A DNA stretch of 5,729 bases from an uncultured Bacteroidales bacterium. Lineage in GTDB: Bacteria; Bacteroidota; Bacteroidia; Bacteroidales; P3. The translations under genes were made by a program, and so were the position numbers. The stretch spans positions 1-5,729 of the forward strand of contig CAMWQD010000086.1 of assembly GCA_947176325.1 (NCBI GenBank). Reading direction: 5' to 3'. Shown here one piece after another: positions 1 to 5,729 of the stretch; the stretch's first letter is position 1, and every line of letters starts with the position of its first letter. The notes below the pieces were generated by a model. That model was not told where the DNA came from and did not search any database. It saw only the letters and a list, made by a program, of their open reading frames with translations.

Positions 1-1
1 C

Positions 2-58
2 AATGTGGGTGCCCGCGTGCTGTATATGCTCTCCAACACCCTGCTGGCCTCCCTATAA
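2..58 (+). CDS. C-terminal end of an unidentified gene (partial)
   Basis: An open frame enters from the left edge and ends at TAA (56-58). It gives 18 residues, NVGARVLYMLSNTLLASL, which are hydrophobic and could be the end of a membrane helix. It lies on the same strand as efp, and its stop leaves 64 bases before the efp start, room for a separate promoter. The fragment is too short to assign to a family. Frame choice rests on the sensible stop position, the hydrophobic composition and the fact that the efp reading frame here does not look like protein. It is not the usual end of LpxA, which precedes efp in some Flavobacteria. This could be a chance frame. Confidence 0.4.
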   Translation, partial: NVGARVLYMLSNTLLASL

Positions 59-71
59 CGCGCGCCCCGTC

Positions 72-102
72 TTGCAAGAACCGTTTTTTTTCAATAACTT
101 TG
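72..102 (+). promoter_or_regulatory. Bacteroidota-type promoter for efp
   Basis: TAACTTTG at 95-102 matches the Bacteroidota -7 consensus TAnnTTTG exactly. A TTG at 72-74 lies 20 bases upstream of it, fitting the -33 TTG/TTTG element of the primary sigma factor in this phylum. Transcription would start around 107-111, leaving an A-rich leader of only about 12-16 bases before the efp ATG at 123. The -33 element overlaps a perfect 10-base palindrome at 70-79. The call rests on pattern match and position only. Confidence 0.6.
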
Positions 103-122
103 CGCCCCCAAAAACAAAAGTT

Positions 123-683
123 ATGGCAACAACGGCTGACTTCAAGAACGGTTTGTGTATCAATTTCAACCATGATATATGGCAAATCGTTGACTTTCAA
201 CATGTAAAACCCGGTAAAGGTGCGGCTTTCGTGCGTACCAAACTCAAGAACCTCAAGAACGGTCGCGTTTTGGAAAACACCTTTCCCGCCGGTGTCAAGA
301 TCGACACCGCCCGTGTGGAACGTCGTGCCTATCAGTTTCTCTATAAGGACGAAGCCGGCTACAATTTCATGAATTCCGAAACCTACGACCAAATCAATAT
401 TCCCGAAGCGGTCATCAACAACCCGCAGTTCCTCAAGGAAGGCTGCACGGTGGATATCGTGGTGCATGCGGAAACCGAAGATCCCCTCACCTGCGAATTG
501 CCCGCCTACATGGACTTCACCGTCACCTACACCGAACCCGGCGAAAAGGGCAACACCGCCACCAACGCCATGAAGGACGCCACCATCGACACGGGAGCCA
601 CCATCCGTGTGCCTCTCTTCGTCAATACGGGCGACACGGTACGGGTAGACACCCGCACGGGCGACTATTCCAAACGTATCTAG
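123..683 (+). CDS. efp: Translation elongation factor P (EF-P)
   Basis: EF-P binds the ribosome between the P and E sites and relieves stalling at consecutive prolines. The product is 186 residues, close to the usual 185-190. The N-terminal KOW-like domain (about 1-65) begins ATTADFKNGLCINF and carries the loop KPGKGAAF at 29-36, with Lys32 at the tip where E. coli Lys34 is modified. Two OB-fold domains follow, with the family motifs YNFMNSETYDQ (about 80-90) and the C-terminal signature from ATIDTGATIRVPLFVN into DTRTGDYSKR. The frame is open further upstream, but that stretch is not EF-P-like, and ATG 123 gives the family's normal N-terminus after an A-rich leader. Two in-frame TAG stops stand in tandem (681-686). 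An lpxD-like gene starts 9 bases after the first stop, so the two are probably co-transcribed. The lysine tip argues against EarP-type arginine rhamnosylation; no modification enzyme is visible here. Confidence 0.97.
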   Translation: MATTADFKNGLCINFNHDIWQIVDFQHVKPGKGAAFVRTKLKNLKNGRVLENTFPAGVKIDTARVERRAYQFLYKDEAGYNFMNSETYDQINIPEAVINNPQFLKEGCTVDIVVHAETEDPLTCELPAYMDFTVTYTEPGEKGNTATNAMKDATIDTGATIRVPLFVNTGDTVRVDTRTGDYSKRI

Positions 684-692
684 TAGTTTTCT

Positions 693-1658
693 ATGAAGTT
701 CGAGAAACCTATCCGGATAAAGGATTTGATGGATTTAATGGAGGATGTGCGCCTTGTGGGGGATGAAAATTTCCTCGTGGGCGGCATCAACGAAATCCAT
801 ATGGTGGACGAAGGCGACCTCACTTTCGTCGACCTCGACAAATACTACGAAAAGGCGCTGAAATCGAAGGCGAGCGTGGTGATGTTGGACAAGGAGGTGG
901 AGTGTCCCGCAGGCAAATGTCTGTTGATTACGCCCGACCCTATGGCCAATTTCAACCGTCTGACGCGGCATTTCAAGCCTTTTCAACCGGCTACGGACAT
1001 GATAAGCCCCACCGCAAAAATCGGAAAGGGCACAATTATCCAACCCGGCGTTTTCATCGGCAACCATGTGGAAATCGGCGAGGATTGCATCATTCACGCC
1101 AATGTGGTGATAAACGACTATACGGTTATCGGAAACCGCACGATTATTCAGTCGGGTTCGGTAATCGGGGGCGATGCCTGCTACTTTCAGCGCAGCCGCA
1201 CCACGGGGCAGTTCCGCAAGTTCGAGTCGAGCGGCCGCGTGATTATCGGCAACGATGTGGAAGTGGGAGCCTTGTGCGCCATCGACCGCGGCGTGAGCGG
1301 CAAGACAACGATTGGCGACGGCACCAAAATGGACAATTTCATTCAAATCGGACACGATACCCATATCGGAAAGCACGTCTTGATTGGGGCACACGCGGCT
1401 ATCGCGGGTGTATCCACCATCGAGGACTATGTTTCGATTTGGGCGGCCGCCCTCATCAACAAAGACTTGGTTATCGGCAAAGGCGCGGTGGTATTGGCCA
1501 CCACGGCGGTAGACAAGTCGCTCGAGGCGGGTAAGGTTTATTTCGGCACCCCTGCCGTGGAAGCCCGTGTGAAATGGAAGGAATTGGCCTGCACCCGTGC
1601 GTTGCCCGAAATGATGGAACGCCTGCAGGCGGTGTTGAAGGCTCAGGAAAATAAATAG
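693..1658 (+). CDS. LpxD-family UDP-3-O-acylglucosamine N-acyltransferase, second Bacteroidota paralogue
   Basis: This cytoplasmic acyltransferase belongs to the left-handed beta-helix LpxD family, whose classical member adds the N-linked hydroxyacyl chain of lipid A. The product is 321 residues, slightly shorter than the usual 340-350. An N-terminal uridine-binding-like domain (about 1-100, with DEGDLTFVDL at 39-48) leads into hexapeptide repeats (about 105-285, e.g. IGKGTIIQPGVFIG). His221 in IQIGHD aligns with catalytic His239 of E. coli LpxD, and AIDRG (196-200) is also conserved. Where canonical LpxD has a GFG-type motif, this protein has GGDACYFQR (159-167). With YFGTPAVEAR near the C-terminus, this resembles the extra LpxD copy found next to efp in other Bacteroidota. 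A helical tail (about 290-321) follows. The start at 693 lies 9 bases after efp with no Shine-Dalgarno. Fold and family are secure; the exact acceptor is not, so no gene symbol is given. Confidence 0.88.
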   Translation: MKFEKPIRIKDLMDLMEDVRLVGDENFLVGGINEIHMVDEGDLTFVDLDKYYEKALKSKASVVMLDKEVECPAGKCLLITPDPMANFNRLTRHFKPFQPATDMISPTAKIGKGTIIQPGVFIGNHVEIGEDCIIHANVVINDYTVIGNRTIIQSGSVIGGDACYFQRSRTTGQFRKFESSGRVIIGNDVEVGALCAIDRGVSGKTTIGDGTKMDNFIQIGHDTHIGKHVLIGAHAAIAGVSTIEDYVSIWAAALINKDLVIGKGAVVLATTAVDKSLEAGKVYFGTPAVEARVKWKELACTRALPEMMERLQAVLKAQENK

Positions 1659-1671
1659 GAACATCCATCAT

Positions 1672-1708
1672 AAAAAGAGAGGCGCCCCTACGGAGCGCCT
1701 CTTTTTTT
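1672..1708. terminator. Bidirectional intrinsic terminator
   Basis: AGAGGCGC (1678-1685) pairs with GCGCCTCT (1695-1702) around a 9-base loop. Seven T's (1702-1708) follow on the + strand and five A's (1672-1676) precede it, giving a T tract on the - strand. It starts about 13 bases after the lpxD-like stop and ends about 22 bases before the end of the convergent marC-like gene, so it can end transcription from both sides. Confidence 0.9.
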
Positions 1709-1730
1709 GCGTCGACTTTTGCGTCAGAAC

Positions 1731-2321
1731 CTACCCCAACAAAATCGTGAGGTTCGACACGAACAGCTTCACCGACATCGCCAGCAGAATCACGCCGAAG
1801 AAACGGCGCGAAACGTAGATGCCGTTGCGCCCGATGAGCTTCTCCACCCAAAACACATTCCGTATCACAAAGTAGACCAATATCATATTCAACACCACCG
1901 CCACAATGATGTTCTCCAACGCGCATTCGGAGCGCAGGGAAAGTTCGGTGGTGAGGGTGCCGGGGCCCGCCACCAAGGGGAACACCACGGGGATAAGCGT
2001 GGCTTGGGAGGTGGAGCTTCCCGTGTCGTTCTTGAAGAGTTCCACGTTGAAAGTCATCTCCACCGCCAGGGCGAAGAGCACCAACGAACCCGCCACGGCG
2101 AAAGACGCTATGTCGGTGTTGAAAAGCTTCAACAAGGCTTCTCCCGCAAAGAGGAACACCACGAGGATAGCCAGCGAAATCCACGAGGCCTTTATGGCCG
2201 ACACCTTCCTGCCCGCACTCTGCAAATCGGCGAAGACGGGAATGGAGCCCGTTACGTCGATTACCGCGAACAGCACCATGAACGCCGTGGCAATCTCCTG
2301 CCAATTAAAATGCAGGCTCAT
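1731..2321 (-). CDS. MarC family integral membrane protein
   Basis: This 196-residue inner-membrane protein of the MarC (UPF0056) family is of normal family length. About six membrane helices can be read: roughly 8-30, 44-66, 71-92, 106-125, 136-157 and 172-194. Family motifs are IDVTGSIPVF (21-30), matching the DPxGNxPxF region with Val at the usual Pro and Ser at the usual Asn, and PLVAGPGT (115-122). The biochemical role of MarC proteins is unknown; the old link to multiple antibiotic resistance was not upheld for E. coli MarC. The ATG overlaps the stop of the upstream K-subunit gene by one base (TAATG), and GGAGG lies nine bases before it, so translation is probably coupled to the ATPase operon. 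No promoter of its own was seen. The shared terminator lies downstream. Confidence 0.9.
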   Translation of the reverse strand: MSLHFNWQEIATAFMVLFAVIDVTGSIPVFADLQSAGRKVSAIKASWISLAILVVFLFAGEALLKLFNTDIASFAVAGSLVLFALAVEMTFNVELFKNDTGSSTSQATLIPVVFPLVAGPGTLTTELSLRSECALENIIVAVVLNMILVYFVIRNVFWVEKLIGRNGIYVSRRFFGVILLAMSVKLFVSNLTILLG

Positions 2322-2767
2322 TACAGGGTGCCTCCGATGAGGATAGCGGCCAAGAGGGCGATAATGGCGTACAACTCGGGGAATACGGCCAAAATCATGG
2401 TCGAGCTGAAGAGGTTGTAGCCGTTACCCATGCCGTTGATACCGTCGGCGCATACTTTCGACTGGCGCAAGGCGGAGAACAGGGCCACGAAACCTACGGC
2501 CAAACCTGCGCCCATAACGGCGGCGGCTTGGAACCAGCTGATTTCGACCGTAATTTTCGGATAGATGAGGAAGAAGCCCACAAAGCCGTAAAGACCTTGC
2601 GTGGCGGGCAGGGCGCTGAGGGCGATGCACGAACCGAACACGTCGGGTTTCTTCTTCAACGCACCGAGCGTGGCGCCGCCGGTAATGGACACGCCGTAGG
2701 CACTTCCGATGCCCGAAAGGGCTACCATAATGGCAATGCCTAAATAGGCAAGAACTACAGGATTCAT
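2321..2767 (-). CDS. V/A-type ATPase subunit K (proteolipid, rotor ring)
   Basis: This is the membrane proteolipid whose copies form the rotating ring that carries ions past subunit I. It has 148 residues and four membrane helices in two related hairpins (about 4-28, 44-69, 79-102, 121-146). GxGSAYG in the first helix and GAGLAVGFVALFSAL in the third mark the duplication. Only the second hairpin carries the ion-binding acid, Glu131 in FPELYAI; the first has Gln57 in LPATQGLYG. Leu53, Thr56, Gln57, Tyr60, Gln102 and Glu131 correspond to Leu61, Thr64, Gln65, Tyr68, Gln110 and Glu139 of the Na+-binding site of E. hirae NtpK, all with the same offset of eight. That suggests Na+ coupling. The gene lies 28 bases after subunit I, and its stop overlaps the marC-like start. 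Confidence 0.95.
   Translation of the reverse strand: MNPVVLAYLGIAIMVALSGIGSAYGVSITGGATLGALKKKPDVFGSCIALSALPATQGLYGFVGFFLIYPKITVEISWFQAAAVMGAGLAVGFVALFSALRQSKVCADGINGMGNGYNLFSSTMILAVFPELYAIIALLAAILIGGTL
2331..2335 (-). promoter_or_regulatory. Shine-Dalgarno-like GGAGG before marC
   Basis: On the - strand GGAGG ends nine bases before the marC-like ATG, inside the last codons of the K gene (Ile-Gly-Gly-Thr). It suits re-initiation at the TAATG junction. It may be a by-product of Gly-Gly coding. Confidence 0.45.
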
Positions 2768-2795
2768 AATTTCACTTTTTTGTATTAATAATTAT
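2768..2795 (-). promoter_or_regulatory. AT-rich leader before the K gene
   Basis: This 28-base gap between the I stop and the K start is almost all A/T and, on the - strand, ends in an A-rich run (ACAAAAAAGTGAAATT) before ATG. It has no Shine-Dalgarno and no TAnnTTTG box. Unstructured A-rich leaders favour translation in Bacteroidota, and the ring needs many K copies per enzyme, so an expression-boosting role is plausible but inferred. Confidence 0.4.
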
Positions 2796-4685
2796 TTAAT
2801 TCTTTTTCATAAACGGCTTATAGGCCTTGCCGCCACCCGCGAAACCCGCATTCTTGTAGAATTCCACAAAGGTGAGGCGGATAGGGTGAACCAAGGCGCC
2901 CAGCACGCACAACGCCAAATTGAGGCTGTGACCGAAAAGCAGAATGGCCAGCATGATGAGCTGGCTCACCACCGGCACCCCTACTCCCGCCGCCGCGTCC
3001 AAGGCCAAGGTATTGAACACCGAGCCGAGGATGCCGCCCGTGAGCCCGAGGGCGAACAGACGGATATAGGAAAGCAGGTCGCCCACCAGTCCGGTGGCGG
3101 TATTATAGGTGGCCCACAGGCCCGAACCGAAGTTGAGCAATATGTTTCTGTCGGGATTGTTGTAGAACAGGGCGAAAACGGCACCCAGCCCCGTGAGGCC
3201 GCACAGCGCGTAGTTGAGGGCGGCGGGAACCTCCACGCCCAACTTGGGCAGCCCTATCAGCATGGCTCCGAACACCAGCACGAAAATCCAGCCCAAGCGG
3301 TAGAGCGCATACTTGAAGCCCTGCATCTTGGTGATTCTCGCCACATCGAGCGCCATGCCGAAGATAATCTGAATGGCGCCGACCACCAGCGAAAGGGTCA
3401 TCATCTGATTGCTGTCGAAGAAAAAGCTGCGGAACTTGCCCAAAGCCTCTATCTTCACCAACTCCACACCGAAGAAAGTGCCCGACAGCGTGCCGAAGAC
3501 AACGGTGCCCACGCCCAACCAAAAGGCGAGCCACGCTATGCCCTTGAGTTTCTGCGGCAACTTGAACGCCAGATACAAACCCGCCGCAATGATGAGCAGC
3601 CCGTAGCCGGCGTCTCCGAGGCAGAAGCCGAAGAACGCCATGAAGAAAGGCGCAAGCGCGGGGGTGAGGTCTATTTCGCGGTAGGAAGGCAGCGAAAACA
3701 GATTGGTGATAGGCTCGAAAAGCCTGCCGAACCAACCGTTACGCAGAAGCACGGGAATTTCGGACGCTTTCTCTTCGGGCACCTCTTCCGCGGCACGGGT
3801 CTGATAAACCACGTCTTCCCGCTGCAAAAAGGCCTCGAATGCAGAAGCCTGTTCTTCGGGAAGATAACCCTCCACCAAACGCAAGGTGCCTTCGGCCTCA
3901 TTCGGCACGTTGAGCGACACCGTTTTGTATTCCAAGCGGTTGAATAATTCCGTCTGATAGGCTTCCAACGCGGGTTGTCCGAATGCGGCGAGGGCGTGTA
4001 TCCGTTCCTGCACCTCCCGCAACTCGTTTTGCAAAGATTTCTCTTCCTGCGCCAAAACCGAATAGGTCTTGCGCGGAAACGGCAGAATGTCTACCGACGT
4101 GCCGAGCTCCCTGCCCAGCATTTCGGGAGTCATGCGCTCGGCTTCGCGGGCGGTGGTGACCCATACGAAATAGGCCACGCCGTCTTTCTCGCCCACTCTC
4201 TGTGCCGGATACAACGCCCTCGCCTCCCCTTCGCTCTTGGGGAAACGCTTGGCCGAAGCGCCGGCCAGCACCAGCCCCACATCGGCTTTCTCGCGCAGTT
4301 CCTGCAAGCGGGCTTCATCGAAATCGCCCCAAACGGCGGCGGCTTTCACCTCCCCGCTCACCTGCTCTATCTGCGCATTCAACTCCGTCTTGCGCAGCAA
4401 AAGACGCTCGGCCTCGGCAAGCAAATCCTCGCCCCGCATAGCCTCCACGCCCGCTTTTCCGGCCGAAAGAGCCTTGCCCTCGGGCATCTCCTTCTTCTCG
4501 GCCTTGAGCTGCGAAAGCACCTTTCCCACACGCTCCAGCACGGGAAAGAACTCGGTGTCGGCCTTGGAACTGTGTATTTCCTCCTGCCGTATATCCAAAA
4601 GCCCCTCATCCTGCAACCTGCCCATAAACGCGGCGAAGTCGCGGTGATAGACCAAAATGGAAAATTGCCTCATCGGTACAATCAT
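2796..4685 (-). CDS. V/A-type ATPase subunit I (a-subunit homologue)
   Basis: Subunit I is the stator that holds the peripheral stalk and provides the two ion half-channels next to the K ring. The product is 629 residues, normal for bacterial forms. The N-terminal cytoplasmic half (about 1-330) has the opening MRQFSILVYHRDFAAFMGRL and two likely coiled-coil stretches (about 45-115 and 210-235). The membrane half holds about eight helices. Signatures are FFGFCLGDAGYG (351-362); DLLSYIRLFALGL (536-548), in which Arg542 is the essential channel arginine; and HSLNLALCVLGALVHPIRL (586-604) with Arg603, followed by the EFY segment (608-610). The ATG at 4685 overlaps the D stop (ATGA) and has AGGAGG seven bases upstream, so it is preferred over Met5. 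A 28-base gap separates it from K. No disruption is visible. Confidence 0.96.
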   Translation of the reverse strand: MIVPMRQFSILVYHRDFAAFMGRLQDEGLLDIRQEEIHSSKADTEFFPVLERVGKVLSQLKAEKKEMPEGKALSAGKAGVEAMRGEDLLAEAERLLLRKTELNAQIEQVSGEVKAAAVWGDFDEARLQELREKADVGLVLAGASAKRFPKSEGEARALYPAQRVGEKDGVAYFVWVTTAREAERMTPEMLGRELGTSVDILPFPRKTYSVLAQEEKSLQNELREVQERIHALAAFGQPALEAYQTELFNRLEYKTVSLNVPNEAEGTLRLVEGYLPEEQASAFEAFLQREDVVYQTRAAEEVPEEKASEIPVLLRNGWFGRLFEPITNLFSLPSYREIDLTPALAPFFMAFFGFCLGDAGYGLLIIAAGLYLAFKLPQKLKGIAWLAFWLGVGTVVFGTLSGTFFGVELVKIEALGKFRSFFFDSNQMMTLSLVVGAIQIIFGMALDVARITKMQGFKYALYRLGWIFVLVFGAMLIGLPKLGVEVPAALNYALCGLTGLGAVFALFYNNPDRNILLNFGSGLWATYNTATGLVGDLLSYIRLFALGLTGGILGSVFNTLALDAAAGVGVPVVSQLIMLAILLFGHSLNLALCVLGALVHPIRLTFVEFYKNAGFAGGGKAYKPFMKKN

Positions 4686-5281
4686 AGCTCGGCCTCCTCT
4701 GCATGACGGCTCTTAACGATTTTCTGCGCCGATTTGGAGAGGTTCTCCTCGTCCTCTATAAAACGCTTGATCTTGCGGATAGCCTCGTTATAGCCGGGAA
4801 TTTGCACTTTTTCGTATAGGTTCACCTTTTGGGTGGTCTTCTTGCGGGCCGTATCCAAAAGGTTCATTTTATAGGTATAAATCTCGCTCTCGATGCCCAT
4901 GCGCACCAAATCCTTCAACAGCCCCAAGCCGTCGGCATACCACAGGGGGGCATCGAAAAGAGGATATTTCTTCTCGCTGAAAACAATGTCCTCCACGCGG
5001 GGAATCTTCACACCCGCAATCTTCACCATTTCCAACTTCACGTCCTCCACCCTGATTAAGTCGGGGCGGAATTCGGTGAACAGGCGCGAGAAACCCTCCA
5101 TTTCGCGCATCTTTGCCTCCAACTCGGCATCCATGCGCTCGGCGTCGGCCTTGGCACGTTTCACCTCCATACGCAAGGCCGATTCCTTGTTCTTTATGGT
5201 AGGCAACGCGCGCGTGCGCGCCTTGAGCTTCTTGTCGAGCTCGTTGAGGGCGGTTTTGTTATATTGAAACTTAATAGCCAT
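4682..5281 (-). CDS. V/A-type ATPase subunit D (central stalk)
   Basis: Subunit D is the rotating shaft inside the A3B3 head and transmits torque to the membrane ring. The product is 199 residues, typical for the family. It starts FQYNKTALNELDKKLKAR and has a long N-terminal helix (about 8-75), a middle region with FDAPLWYADGLGLLKDLV (109-126), and a long C-terminal helix (about 130-192) to pair with the first as a coiled coil. The conserved C-terminal signature is TTQKVNLYEKVQIPGYNEAI (149-168), then IRKIKRFIEDEE, matching the family's VN-(hydrophobic)-E-x-(V)-IP pattern. The start lies 12 bases after the B stop, with only a weak AAGG eight bases before ATG. Its TGA overlaps the subunit I start by four bases. 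Order and spacing place it firmly in the ATPase operon. Confidence 0.95.
   Translation of the reverse strand: MAIKFQYNKTALNELDKKLKARTRALPTIKNKESALRMEVKRAKADAERMDAELEAKMREMEGFSRLFTEFRPDLIRVEDVKLEMVKIAGVKIPRVEDIVFSEKKYPLFDAPLWYADGLGLLKDLVRMGIESEIYTYKMNLLDTARKKTTQKVNLYEKVQIPGYNEAIRKIKRFIEDEENLSKSAQKIVKSRHAEEAEL
4693..4700 (-). promoter_or_regulatory. Shine-Dalgarno-like AGAGGAGG before subunit I
   Basis: On the - strand AGAGGAGG ends seven bases before the ATG at 4685, inside the last codons of the D gene. It is a strong anti-SD match with good spacing and supports the ATGA-overlap start. It also simply encodes Glu-Glu in the D tail, and Bacteroidota rely little on such sites. Confidence 0.5.
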
Positions 5282-5293
5282 GCTTGCTGCCTT

Positions 5294-5729
5294 TTAGCCC
5301 CGCCAGTATTTATCCATAAACTCTTTCTTAATGGCTACCTCGGTGGGCGTGAAGTATTTGCCGAACATCGTCCAGATGCGGTCGAGCATCTCGGTGGTGT
5401 CTATGTTGATGTCGATAGCCAGGATATTGGCGGCATAGTCTTTGGCAAAGGCCAGGGCGCGTTCATCGTAGTCGCTCAGTTCAAAACCGTTCTCAAGCTT
5501 GGTCTTGGCGTTGGCGGCATCGGCGTAGAGACGCACCGAAGCGTTCATCACCTGCGGGTGGTCTTCGCGGGTCTGCTTGCCTATAACCAACTGTTTCAGA
5601 CGCGAAAGCGAGCGGAAAGGATCCACGATAACCTTGTTCACATCGCTGTCCTTGCGCAAAAACAACTGACCTTCGGTACTATAAACTGTATTGTCGTGCA
5701 TGTCGTGCGTGATGTCGACCCCGCTCAAA
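5294..5729 (-). CDS. V/A-type ATPase subunit B, C-terminal part (truncated by window edge)
   Basis: Subunit B is the non-catalytic nucleotide-binding-fold subunit of the A3B3 head. About 144 residues of a protein normally near 440 are visible, and the frame continues past the right edge. Matches to the family are DITHDMHDNTVYSTEGQ (family DITHPIPDLTGYITEGQ), then DPFRSLSRLKQL, whose SLSRL arginine (visible residue 43) aligns with the arginine that reaches the neighbouring catalytic site, and GKQTREDH. The C-terminal helical domain runs through NILAIDINIDTTEMLDRIW to the end. The first visible codon, TTG, is an internal Leu rather than a start. D follows 12 bases downstream. In Bacteroidota the A gene, a DUF2764-like gene and E usually lie upstream; here they would be outside the window. 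Confidence 0.95.
   Translation of the reverse strand, partial: LSGVDITHDMHDNTVYSTEGQLFLRKDSDVNKVIVDPFRSLSRLKQLVIGKQTREDHPQVMNASVRLYADAANAKTKLENGFELSDYDERALAFAKDYAANILAIDINIDTTEMLDRIWTMFGKYFTPTEVAIKKEFMDKYWRG

Noticed and set aside
70..91. Possible intrinsic terminator after the left-edge gene (palindrome plus eight T's)
   Set aside because: The palindrome has no spare loop and would fold to about three weak pairs, with four bases between it and the T run. Too weak to call.
3..122. N-terminal extension of efp
   Set aside because: The in-frame stretch before ATG 123 is Cys- and Pro-rich and unlike EF-P, and it contains the promoter-like sequence.
735..1664. 309-codon open frame antisense to the lpxD-like gene
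   Set aside because: Composition is rich in His, Arg and Asn with no domain, while the + strand gives a full LpxD-family protein. It is a shadow caused by codon bias.
1705..1725. Direct repeat TTTTGCGTC (1705-1713 and 1717-1725)
   Set aside because: Only two short copies, one overlapping the terminator T tract; nothing suggests an att site or insertion.
1471..2304. 277-codon - strand frame across marC and the lpxD end
   Set aside because: Runs through the terminator and both gene ends; Gly-, Arg- and His-rich, in a different frame from the clear MarC protein.
2886..3947. 353-codon + strand frame opposite subunit I
   Set aside because: Gln-, Glu- and His-rich low-complexity translation; the opposite strand encodes a conserved subunit I throughout.
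3975..4706. 243-codon + strand frame opposite the subunit I N-terminus
   Set aside because: No recognisable motif, and it lies fully opposite a well-supported gene.
5294..5728. Complete short gene starting at TTG (5728)
   Set aside because: Homology shows this is the interior of the B subunit; the TTG encodes Leu and the frame continues past the edge.

Overview
The window reads as chromosomal housekeeping DNA from a member of the Bacteroidota, most likely the Bacteroidales. Four things point there. The ATPase genes run B-D-I-K, as is characteristic of the Bacteroidota V/A-type ATPase cluster. A second LpxD-like acyltransferase sits directly behind efp. A match to the Bacteroidota promoter box TAnnTTTG precedes efp. 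Most starts have A/T-rich leaders rather than strong Shine-Dalgarno sites. By eye the GC content is moderate (around the mid-50s percent). No mobile element, CRISPR array, tRNA or rRNA was seen, and no intergenic gap exceeds about 75 bases.

Left part, + strand (1-1658). The window opens with the last 18 codons of an unrecognised gene with a hydrophobic tail. A promoter-like sequence follows, then efp (translation elongation factor P, start at 123). Nine bases after efp comes an LpxD-family N-acyltransferase whose motifs fit the second, non-canonical LpxD paralogue of Bacteroidota. A strong hairpin with A and T tracts on opposite sides (about 1672-1708) closes this unit and also the convergent one.

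Right part, - strand, transcribed from right to left (5729-1731). This is the end of a V/A-type ATPase operon: B (C-terminal third only, cut by the window edge), D (central stalk), I (membrane stator and a-like subunit), K (proteolipid ring), and then a MarC-family membrane protein. The genes are tightly packed: a 12-base gap B-D, an ATGA overlap D-I, a 28-base AT-rich gap I-K, and a TAATG overlap K-marC. B and D belong to the soluble motor, while I and K form the membrane ion channel and rotor. The proteolipid keeps the full residue set known to bind Na+ in Enterococcus hirae NtpK, so a Na+-coupled enzyme is a reasonable hypothesis.

I found no clearly undescribed system. The points most worth a second look are the Na+-type proteolipid pocket, the coupling of a marC-family gene to the ATPase operon, the atypical LpxD paralogue, and the contrast between overlapping starts that carry GGAGG and the AT-rich leader of K.
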